In this document: positions 33,368 through 42,120 of the stretch, one piece after another
Numbering within the stretch: position 1 is the first letter of the stretch
Layout: every line of letters starts with the position of its first letter
Made by a program: the position numbers and the translations under genes
Assembly (NCBI GenBank): GCA_023078685.1
Contig: JALGAS010000013.1
Span: 625,001-689,000 of the forward strand
Direction: 5' to 3'
Source: Neopestalotiopsis rosae
Lineage: Eukaryota > Ascomycota > Sordariomycetes > Amphisphaeriales > Sporocadaceae
DNA length: 64,000 nt
The notes under the pieces: model-generated
Seen by the model: the letters and a program-made list of their open reading frames with translations, nothing else
The model's database searches: none
Told to the model about the DNA's origin: nothing

Positions 33368-34903
33368 ATGTCAAAGAACAACCGGCCTGATCATGGAAAC
33401 CTCACGTGTATTCCCTCTGAGATCTGTCGCCATGTAGCCGTTCTCCTGGAAAAATGCGACATCAAGAATCTTCGCCTGGTGTGCCGGATTTTGCGCGATA
33501 ATTTTCCTCTGCGCATCGGGAGAGCCTTCCTCTCCGCCAATCCGCTCAATGTTCAGACTTTCCGCTCGATAGCAGAGCACGAAGTCTATCGGCACGGTAT
33601 CACCGAGATAGTCTGGGATGATGCACAGCTGGTAGCCGAACCAGGGCAGGAGGAAGAGGAGGAGATGCAGCAGGACCAAGGCTACTCCTCAGACGAGGAG
33701 GACGAACACTCTGTCCCACGATGGTTCTCGCTTGCCTGTCGTAAGAACCTGGGTGACGAGCGCAGTCGCAAGGGTCTCGAGGAGCGCCCTGCGTGGAGAG
33801 CGAGGATGCAGCAGCTGGAGGCGCAGCTACCTGTGCACGAATCGTGGGCATTCTACCAAGATCTGCTTCGTCAGCAGCAGCAGGTCCTGGCGGACGGATC
33901 CGACATCGCTGCCCTGAGATACGGCCTGTCACGCTTCCCAGCGCTCCGCACAATGACCGTCACCCCGGCAGCCCATGGGTACCTCTTCGCCCCTCTGTAC
34001 AAGACGCCCATGATCCGCTCATTCCCGTACGGTTTCAACTACCCCGTCCCCCGCGGGTGGCCGATGCCCGGTCTTGAGGACCTGCCCTACGAGCTGCGCC
34101 CATGGTCAGTGAAGGCCGAACGTGAGCAGTGGCGTGGTGTTAGCATTGTCCTCCACGAGCTGGCCCAGCAGCCAGACCACCGAGTCAACGAGCTCCTGTT
34201 CAACGTGCACAACGTCAGCACCGGCGTGAGTTCTCGCATCCTTGAGCAGCCGTGCGAGGAGTATGAGAACCTCGCGGCCCTGCTCGCCCGCCCGGGGTTC
34301 CGGTCCCTGGACCTGTCACTGCTTGCTGACGGGGATGAGGACGGCGCCTGGGGAACACTGGGTAACGGACGGCTGCACAAAGCACTGTCCAAGGCGACGG
34401 ACCTCGAATACCTCCACTTCCGGACTGAAACTGATTTTGATCAGTTCGACATGCCAGACCAGGACTTCCCTCGCCTGCGCGCGCTGCTTCCGCTGGAACA
34501 CTGGCCAAAGCTGCAACACTTGAGACTGACCAAGGTGCTGGTAGATCACGACGAGCTCCTAGACGTGCTCGTCTCTCTCCCCACAAGCATCCGCACCATC
34601 GAGCTCAGCCATCTGCGGTTCATGGAAGAGGGCGGGGACTGTGGGTACCAGGAACTGATGCGACGCCTTCGTGAGGATATCGACTGGCGCAACCTGGCGC
34701 CATCCCAGAGGCCCCGGCTCGTGGTGCATGCAGACGCAAACGGGGGCAGACACTTCCGGTACCAAGATCTCGACGCCGAAGTCAATGACTTTGTCTACGG
34801 GCAGGGAGATAACCCGTTCGAAGACATGTACGCCAGCCCGAGCGCCGGTGCCATACGCAGCGCCTTTGAGCCTGAACTCGAGGTTTTCACGCTGCATTAC
34901 TAG
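33368..34903 (+). CDS. F-box domain protein
   Basis: The first ATG in the frame is at 33368; the frame is open a little further upstream but without an ATG. That gives 511 aa in one exon. Residues ~10-50 form an F-box-like motif (CIPSEICRHVAVLLE, DIKNLRLVCRILRDNF). It is followed by the pattern of fungal F-box proteins in which a helix ends in TEIVWDDAQL. An acidic loop (EEEEEMQQDQGYSSDEEDE) comes next. The remaining ~300 residues contain leucine-rich stretches resembling irregular LRRs (FRSLDLSLL, LEYLHFRTE, LQHLRLTKVLV, IRTIELSHLRF). F-box proteins are substrate receptors of SCF ubiquitin ligases. The target is unknown; such genes are numerous and fast evolving in these fungi. Confidence 0.85.
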   Translation: MSKNNRPDHGNLTCIPSEICRHVAVLLEKCDIKNLRLVCRILRDNFPLRIGRAFLSANPLNVQTFRSIAEHEVYRHGITEIVWDDAQLVAEPGQEEEEEMQQDQGYSSDEEDEHSVPRWFSLACRKNLGDERSRKGLEERPAWRARMQQLEAQLPVHESWAFYQDLLRQQQQVLADGSDIAALRYGLSRFPALRTMTVTPAAHGYLFAPLYKTPMIRSFPYGFNYPVPRGWPMPGLEDLPYELRPWSVKAEREQWRGVSIVLHELAQQPDHRVNELLFNVHNVSTGVSSRILEQPCEEYENLAALLARPGFRSLDLSLLADGDEDGAWGTLGNGRLHKALSKATDLEYLHFRTETDFDQFDMPDQDFPRLRALLPLEHWPKLQHLRLTKVLVDHDELLDVLVSLPTSIRTIELSHLRFMEEGGDCGYQELMRRLREDIDWRNLAPSQRPRLVVHADANGGRHFRYQDLDAEVNDFVYGQGDNPFEDMYASPSAGAIRSAFEPELEVFTLHY

Positions 34904-35165
34904 GCACAGCAGCAACGAGTATCAACCTTGACCCGAGATTTGGATCGCAACGTGCATCCCGATTACGGTACATCTGCTGTTCAACTATAGAGGACTGCAA
35001 ACTCGGATCATGGATGTATATTAATCTGGCGGATGCTCCATTCGCAGCGTCGCTGTTACAACACGCCCCACGATTAATGTTGCTGTATTTTATAATCCGA
35101 GTCTAGAAGAGACAATGAAAAAGCAAACTGCTTTATTTAAAAGAGATTTCTTATATAGTTATTTC

Positions 35166-35166
<1 letters not shown>

Positions 35167-35203
<37 letters not shown>
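35167..35203. repeat. (TTA)n microsatellite
   Basis: About twelve uninterrupted TTA triplets. Confidence 0.95.
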
Positions 35204-35330
35204 GATTTTTAAATTCTTTTTTTATTTCTTTTTTTATATTTTTCTTCTTAATTTCAGCTTTCTATTCTCTTCATACTATTGTTCTTGGTAGTGCGCAGAG
35301 TTCTGCTTGGTTAGTATGACTCTTGTATGC

Positions 35331-35357
35331 AAAAAAAAAAAAAAAAAAAAAAAAAAA
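35331..35357. repeat. 27-nt A homopolymer
   Basis: An uninterrupted A run about 430 bp downstream of the F-box gene. Confidence 0.95.
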
Positions 35358-36003
35358 TACTCGCCATCGAGAATCGAGGTCTCAAGTTCAGCACAGCCAT
35401 ACTGACACTGAACAAGAATAGTCAGTCAAAATACCGTGCAACGGCACATTTATCAGATCATCAACATTCTTGAAAACTATTATGGCGTCCGGATGCATTC
35501 CTCAATTGCCCTCCATTATGACCTCTCATTAAACCGTCAGTGTACTTCTTTCCAAAGACACCGAGTAATGAATCATGTCGCCGCATCCAAATACAACCCA
35601 GCTGCTCTTTGCCATGATGCTAGAACCAGACTTCGAGTCAAACACAAACGAACAAAGAGAAGCACCAACAGAGTTGATACGACGCCTACTCCAATCTCCT
35701 GAACACAGTCCTTGTCAGCCACTGTGGCCAATATCTGGGCGCCGGCAAATGCGTTCCACCCTGTTATTCTCGCTAAAGTTTGTCGCTACACGGCCGGCCA
35801 TCTGATAAAATTTCGGAAGCAACTCTCTAGTCGGGTACGATGTCAGCGAAGTCGCGGGAATTTCGAATCTGGAAATATGAACATACCGGCTGCATGTCTT
35901 GACAGATTCTAAGACGGGAGCATAAAAACAATCGAATCCTTTCGCTGCTGCCTTATCCCTCAGAGGCCGAGATAACTTGGACTGATGCGCGACGGATTTG
36001 CTC

Positions 36004-36243
36004 TCAATCTTGACTCCCCAACAGAGTGGAAGTCTCCGATAGAGCGCTGGACCTGACAGATTCACCAGCTTCAGATTCACCATCTTCGATGTAGTCGTAG
36101 TCCGAGGCAGCTACATCCAGATAGTGCGTCTCGAGTTCGAGACTTGTGCGCCACAATGAGTACAAGATGGTATAGAAATAGAAAACTCCTGCGCAGGCAA
36201 GGATACCCAGGGCAAGGAGCACGTATGTGATCATGTTCTTCAT
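36004..36243 (-). CDS. Candidate small single-pass membrane protein
   Basis: From the ATG at 36243 the frame gives 79 aa. It has one strong membrane segment (ITYVLLALGILACAGVFYFYTILYSL, residues ~4-29) and then a cytosolic acidic tail containing SDYDYIEDGESEAGE. The arrangement is protein-like. The open frame extends upstream to an ATG at 36384, but the extra part is not convincing. There is no family match and no other evidence. Confidence 0.3.
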   Translation of the reverse strand: MKNMITYVLLALGILACAGVFYFYTILYSLWRTSLELETHYLDVAASDYDYIEDGESEAGESVRSSALSETSTLLGSQD

Positions 36244-36384
36244 TCTGAACAGTATCTTGGTGAAAAGAAATTGAAATATAGAGATTTGACGACTAGCGAA
36301 GAACGATGTTGGAGATTGAGATCGTGTTTCTGCAGAAATGTGTCCGAGAATACAGTATGAGATCCAGGAAAGAAGGTGAAGCAT

Positions 36385-36975
36385 GAAATTGAGAACAGGA
36401 ATGTATTAAATAATTTTAGGACCATCTTGGTTAAGAATACATAACCACAAAGGTATCGACTGAAGAAACCTAGTTGCAAGGTCCCGGACCGATACATACG
36501 ACATATGACCACCTAAGGTGCAGACTGGACGCGGCGATGAGCTAAATCTATTTGCGGTTGCGAAAGTATTTTTTTTTTTTTTCGTAGGAGAAAGCGTGTC
36601 GTGACTCTTGTTCTAGAATTCTTCCCTCTATGAGCTTTTATCAGAAGTCCGCCTACAGTGAAGCATTTCTCTTAATTGATCTGTCGATCCAGTGACGGAT
36701 TTCAGTAGAGAAGGAAGGGAGAAGAAAGGATGTGACAACAAGCACCTCCATTTGAGTACGGCGAATGCCAAAGCTTCGTTCGCGACTCCTAACATGTTGC
36801 TCTGTTCTTGCGATGTATTTTATTCATTTTATTTGTTCCTGTTTCAATGGAAGCACCAAGCTGTGTGTCGGCCTCCGAAGCCACGAGGCCAAGAGATTAA
36901 CAAGTCCAGAATCTCTCTGGCTAGAGTAAGAACGTTTCCTTTGTTGAATATCACTACCGAGAAGATGCCGATGAA
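36385..36975. other. Intergenic, no supported gene
   Basis: About 590 bp. A 14-nt T run (36569-36582) is the only notable element. Confidence 0.5.
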
Positions 36976-37248
36976 TCAGTCAATAAAACCGTGGAGTACT
37001 TGCTGCTTCGAGTTGCCAGGACCCTCCTGATACGTGCGAATTGCTCAATCCGGCGGATTTGAGTGATTGGACATCGAAGGTAAGTTTCTTACTACTGCGT
37101 AAACCTTCTTGCTCACCGATCCGGGGAAGAAGCCCGTTGAAACCTTCTCTGATTTCTGCCTGGAAATGATGGGCTCCTCAAAATACACGTTTACTTTGGC
37201 AGAGCATTTGGATATCTGGAGAGTCCAAGTACCTGGATCAGATGTCAT
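36976..37248 (-). CDS. Candidate two-exon small protein (weak)
   Basis: The ATG at 37248 opens 48 codons (SDPGTWTLQISKCSAKVNVY...). A possible 78-nt intron (37027-37104; GTTTAC donor, weak; ATCAG acceptor) joins in phase 0 to GPGNSKQQVLHGFID and a stop at 36976. The result is 64 aa. The donor is poor and no family is recognised. Confidence 0.22.
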
Positions 37249-38386
37249 ATTCTCATATTCGTGCCATTCTCATCTGGCCGGGCCGTGGGAGCAGGCAAAA
37301 TGAAATAATATCCGTTCCTGCATTAGATCTGTGTCATATTTGATGGTAACTCTGCGTACGGCCAAACCTAAATGGTTGCCCCCCTACCACATTCGGTTCC
37401 CCAGGACCCTGAATACAGTAGAGGGGGGACGGACACATAGGGCAGAACAAAATTAGCTTTCTGTCAAACGCGTCGACAAACGATGACGGGATAAGCAGCT
37501 CTTCAACTATCCTGCGTGAAATACCCTTCGAGAAATTGACAGCTTGACTTTTAGTCAGCTCTAGCTACGAGCGCTTGAAGTTATATCCTTCCAAACACCC
37601 CAATTCGCGCTCAGAGGTGACATTGACGTTGCCATTACGTGGCTCAATCCTTAGCTTCCATATATCACGACCTCTAGATATAGTCAAACTCGATCAAAAG
37701 GATTCTACTAGGAGATGAGCTCCAATGATTGAAAACAGATGATAGCGTCTCCGTCCAACTTGGAGATATTCAATGGCTTGAGATGCCAAATCTATTCCAT
37801 GCCCACGACCTACCTGCCTTATGAACCTGCCGAGCCTGCGACGTGCCCCACAAGCTGAGCACTGTAGATTAAATCTCCGAAACCTTACTGATCCACTGAC
37901 ACAGATCTGGATAGCATTCACCAGCCGCAAAATAGAGGATATGAAGTCGTCAAGCCACAAGAAGACGTCATTCGCCTTTGAGATCTCTACTTGTGCTCTT
38001 TTGAGTCTCCAGCAGAGACCGGCTAGCGGGCAGGTAATGAAAACGGGCTCAGTGCTCAGCGGATCTCGGTACTCGATCACGCCATCGCCTTTCCGGCACG
38101 GCCAGCCGGGCACTAGAACTAGCGGGGCAGGATCTTTCTTTGGGCAGGAGGTATTCGTGCTGGGGACCGGGATCGGGGGGTGAAAAAGACAGTGGTACTG
38201 TACTATCAATTGATCGTCTCGTCTCGTCTTGGTCTCTTATAAAGGACAGTTTCTCTTGGTCGCTCGCCGATTTGCATGTGCTGAGAGGGAATTTGCCGAT
38301 ATAAAAATCCGTATCTTCTGATTCTGTTGAAGCGCAAGTTCACTATCTTTTCTTCAAACTTCAAAAAGAGATAAATCATATTCAAA
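37249..38386. other. Intergenic upstream of APS kinase
   Basis: About 1.1 kb, the presumed promoter region of the APS kinase gene. A long minus-strand open frame at 37694-38209 has atypical composition and I do not call it. No specific regulatory site could be assigned. Confidence 0.45.
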
Positions 38387-39241
38387 ATGGCGACGTAAGT
38401 ATAGTGACGAAACCCGTTGCGCTGAAAGCGAGCGAGGAAAAAATACCCCTCCATCAACACCACGACCCCACCATCACGAACAATGTGTCTCGCGCAGAGG
38501 AGCACCACATTCGCAGGCCCTGTATACTGCTGAGCAGATAGCTGGCGACCATTTACTGCAAAAGATGTCAATGATCAACTACCTGAAAGTCTATGGCTAA
38601 CATCTCATCTACTCTCCAGCAACATCACATGGCACCCCTCCCTCTCGCGGCGCGAGCGCAATGAGTTCCGCAAGCAGCGCGGCATGACCATCTGGTTCAC
38701 CGGCCTGAGCGCCTCGGGCAAGTCAACCGTCGCCACCGCCCTCGAGCAGCACCTGCTGCACCTCGGCCTGTCCACCTACCGCCTCGACGGCGACAACGTT
38801 CGCTTCGGCCTCAACAAGGACCTGGGCTTCAGCGAAAAGGACCGCAACGAGAACATTCGCCGCATCGCCGAGGTCGCCAAGCTGTTCGCCGACGCCAGCA
38901 CCATTGCCCTGACCTCCTTCATCTCCCCCTACAAGGCCGACCGCCAGGTCGCCCGCGAGCTGCACGCCGCCGCCGGCCCCGGCGGCGCCGACGACGAGCC
39001 CCTGCCCTTCATCGAGGTCTACGTCGACGTCCCCGTCTCCGTCGCCGAGGAGCGCGACCCCAAGGGCCTCTACAAGAAGGCCCGCGCCGGCGAGATCAAG
39101 GAGTTCACCGGCATCAGCGCCCCCTACGAGGCCCCCGAGAACCCCGAGATCGTCATCAAGACCCACGAGAAGAGCGTCGAGGAGTGCGTGCAGCAGATTG
39201 TCGAGTGGTTGAACGAGAAGGGCTACATCAAGACCGCTTAA
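38387..39241 (+). CDS. MET14: Adenylylsulfate (APS) kinase
   Basis: Two exons: 38387-38394 (ATG GCG AC) and 38620-39241. A 225-nt intron (GTAAGT...CCAG) joins in phase 2, giving 209 aa. The start is set by the family-typical opening [20 protein letters not shown] that only splicing produces. The P-loop is GLSASGKST near residue 32, followed by [19 protein letters not shown], the APS-binding segment, and [18 protein letters not shown] near the C-terminus. The enzyme phosphorylates APS to PAPS in sulfate assimilation in the cytosol, supplying sulfite for cysteine and methionine synthesis. Codon use is extremely GC-biased, as expected of a highly expressed gene. It is convergent with VMA5. Confidence 0.97.
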
Positions 39242-39581
39242 TCGTTGTCGCGAGAAGGGTTATGGATTAGCATTTTGGGTTGTTCATATGTTACTTTAGA
39301 TAGGTTCGGATATGGATCAATAGATATGGCCACCTCTTTTCACCATGACATTAATGATATCTTTACGACTCTTTGATCAATACCATTGCTTGTGCTCTGC
39401 ATCTTGCTGAAACATTAGAAAATGTTCCACGTAGTCCAAGTGAGCATAAACGTTTCCGGGTCGGAGAGTCAGGATGCATCGAAAGAGAACAGACTCTTGT
39501 GATAAATGTTCAAAATCTAGGTCCATTGATAGGTGCTACTTGGACCTCAATAATTCGCATGCTGTCTCCCCCATCCCAAAT
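39242..39581. other. Intergenic between convergent genes
   Basis: A 340-bp spacer between the stop codons of MET14 and VMA5, AT-rich, with no gene. Confidence 0.6.
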
Positions 39582-40819
39582 CTATAGCTCAATGTCATAA
39601 TACACATATGCCGTGTACTCGTTCTCGCCGAATCCTGCTGCTGCCATTTCCGACGAAAGTGCCGCATCATCCTTGGTAATTCTACCGCGCTTGTCTCGTC
39701 CAAATGCATTGCCACCAAGATGAGAGAATGCCTTATCCAGCGAGTCCTTAACCTTTTGAGTGGCCTTGGAGGTCGTCACAATCAAGTTCGGCGTATACTC
39801 TAGCGGAAGACCATAACGAAGCACACTCTCGACGAAAACGCGTAAGGCCATCAGGTGAGCCCAGATCATGACGCTCTCCGACCAGCCAGTGCGCGAAAGG
39901 CGGAGCGCCTCTCCCCAGACCTTCTTCTCTTCCTTTTGCACACGTTCGAATTCGCGCTGCTCCTCCTCCTTGCCGCCCTCGACGTACTTGTAGGGTCTCG
40001 GGGTCCACTTGTTCTCGCGGCACTTTTGCTGGAACTCGCTGCTGTGCTTCTTAAACGTCGTGGTAGCAAAAAGGGTGAACTCGTCGTCCTTGGCGACTTC
40101 ATAAGCGGACCGAGGTACAACCATGGGCGAGATGCCCTCGTAGGTCTTCAGGAAGTCCTTCTTGACATTTGTGGGCACGGCGATGAGGTGCGTCTCGAGG
40201 TACTCAGAGTCCGTGATAAGAACCTTGGGGTCCACGATGGGCGTGAGCGACTTGGTGGCCAAGTTGCCGGTCTGCTTTCTCTGGATAGTGGCCAAGTTGT
40301 TCTTGACGCCGTTGTATTGGTTGAGCTTTCCCTTCAGATCGTTATCGATCGTGACGAGCTCCTTTTGCAGACTGTCGACCAGCTCGGCGATGGGCTTGTC
40401 GGCTCTGTATCGTACTTTGTTCCAGGAGAAGCTCCGCAGGTAGTTATCAGTCGGCTCTGTTGCGGCACATATGATCAATACCGCCACCTCAGCAAGAAAG
40501 GGAACGAGCAAGGAGACCTACTGTCGTTGACGGTCTTCTGCTGGTTAATCGGAAACACGGGAGACAAGGCCCTCGCAGGCCGACTATCCTCGTTTCCGTC
40601 CAGAAGTGTCTTGAGCGAGTCGGAAACACGGGAGACAAGGCCCTCGCAGGCCGACTCGAGCTTGCTCAGGTCATCTGCCTGCTGGACTAGGGCATCGAGA
40701 GTGCCGATTTTGAAGTTGGGAATTTGAAAAGGCAGGACGGTACCGTTGTCGCCAACGGCTGGCTTGAGGCCTTCGCCCGCGTCCTCGGGGAGCGAGATGA
40801 AGATGTATTTTGTGGTCAT
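39582..40819 (-). CDS. VMA5: V-type H+-ATPase subunit C
   Basis: Two exons: 40522-40819 and 39582-40456. The 65-nt intron (40457-40521; GTAGGT donor, ACAG acceptor) joins in phase 1, giving 390 aa; yeast Vma5 is 392 aa. Family blocks include IPNFKIGTLDALVQQADDLS near the N-terminus, FSWNKVRYRADKPIAELVD, SEYLETHLIAVP, MALRVFVESVLRYGLP and the C-terminal HLGGNAFGRDKRG followed by EYTAYVYYDIEL. Subunit C links the V1 and V0 sectors at the stator and is released on reversible disassembly; the enzyme acidifies vacuoles. Residues ~55-67 and ~79-91 are encoded by two copies of one 37-bp sequence in different frames, placing an odd RPARALSPVFP segment just before the intron. Confidence 0.96.
40549..40656. 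repeat. 37-bp direct duplication inside VMA5 exon 1
   Basis: 40549-40585 and 40620-40656 are identical by eye. In the gene's sense the upstream copy (40620-40656) encodes SACEGLVSRVS, and the downstream copy, in another frame, encodes SRPARALSPVFP. Confidence 0.95.
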
Positions 40820-42120
40820 GGCTGCATGATGTTATAGGGATGATTGCCTTGGTTGAGCTGCTGCGGCCTCTCGAAGTGGGAGCGACTGACGTTGATCGGC
40901 TGAGCGCACGCGCCCCTGTGATTGGCGGGCTAGCTACAAGCTCCCCGCTGATTCCCCCAGTCCATAGCGCGATCGCTCAGGCAGTAGGAGCACTGGCTAG
41001 TCGTTACAAAAGAGCCCCAGCCATCATATTTCTTGACGTCTGATGCAGATTGTAATAGACAGTGTACGACTCAATCTATCATTGTGCGCAACATTACTTC
41101 AGAAATGCTCCGCGATTAGGCATGAAATCCTGCTTGATATACGCTGTCTAGATAATTGTGTGAACGAAAATTGCCCGACTTGGCTACGAATATGACGGCG
41201 TACGGAATACGAAGTACCTGAATAAAGCATCAATCAATTGTCGTTGGTTCCAAGTTTGGCGTAGTTTTGGGCCTTACTAGCTGGTAGTTCGATACCAGGT
41301 ACGAACATACTTGCGACACCATGTTCCAGGCCAAATTCAATAGTCCATCGCTCATACACAGAATACGAAAGCATGTACACATTATAAGCAAAGGGTATTT
41401 CGCTGCACGAGATTAAACGTTTTCAAGCACCCCAAAATGGCATCTTCATTTGGCTCTCAGACGTGTACAAATATAAGCTGTTAAAGTTAGCTTGAGACGT
41501 GCCACGCGCTAGACATCCTACCTCACTTAACTAGACCAGTTCGGGAAGTGGTACACGAACCCCCAAAGGTCAACCACCGTCCGCTGCCTGTCTGTGGTGA
41601 TTGCAGCCGAACATTCAGCAACATCGTGTCATCTCGAATCATACCTCGAATTAATTGTAACGACAACCCCAGAACCATCTCTCTCGAACTTGAACTCCTT
41701 CGTAATAGCTAAACCGTCTTCGTAAGCCTGCGCCAAAAATTAAACGGTCGCGTCACGACCATAACTGCGACCACCTTGCACGACCCCTCCTGTAGTCGCG
41801 ACACACATCGTCAACATTGGGGTTTGCCCGGCTTTGTTACAGCCAAAGGGCTCACATTTCGTCTCCTCGTATACGCATATCTCGGAAAGAAGTATTCTGT
41901 CTCTCTCTGCTGGGAGTTGTATGAACGCGACGAGCTTCGGGCCCGAGTCTACCCCCAGAACGCGGCTAAGCACCAAGCCTACAATCAACAGTGCCTTTCA
42001 ACTTCGAACATGACGACGTCCTGAATTTCCACAGTTCAAGAAGTCAGCCCATTCCCGGCGGCTCTTCTATATAGAACAGGCTAGAACTGTATGGCTTGAG
42101 CACCGCTGCGAAAGGATCAG
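40820..42120. other. Intergenic, promoters of VMA5 and the AT-hook gene
   Basis: 1.3 kb between divergent start codons. The last ~400 bp before 42121 contain short upstream frames (for example 41776-42024) and could be a long 5' leader of the AT-hook gene. No gene is supported. Confidence 0.5.

Larger units (their letters stand above)
34904..36003. other. AT-rich intergenic with simple repeats
   Basis: About 1.1 kb containing a TTA microsatellite (35167-35203) and a 27-nt A tract (35331-35357). No gene is supported. Confidence 0.55.

Noticed and set aside
37694..38209. 171-codon minus-strand open frame upstream of APS kinase
   Set aside because: Composition is not protein-like (many Cys/Arg without pattern), there is no domain, and it sits in the presumed promoter.
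38723..39166. 147-codon minus-strand open frame
   Set aside because: Shadow of the strongly GC3-biased APS kinase gene.
39855..40727. 290-codon plus-strand open frame
   Set aside because: Antisense to VMA5 and running across its intron; no protein family features.
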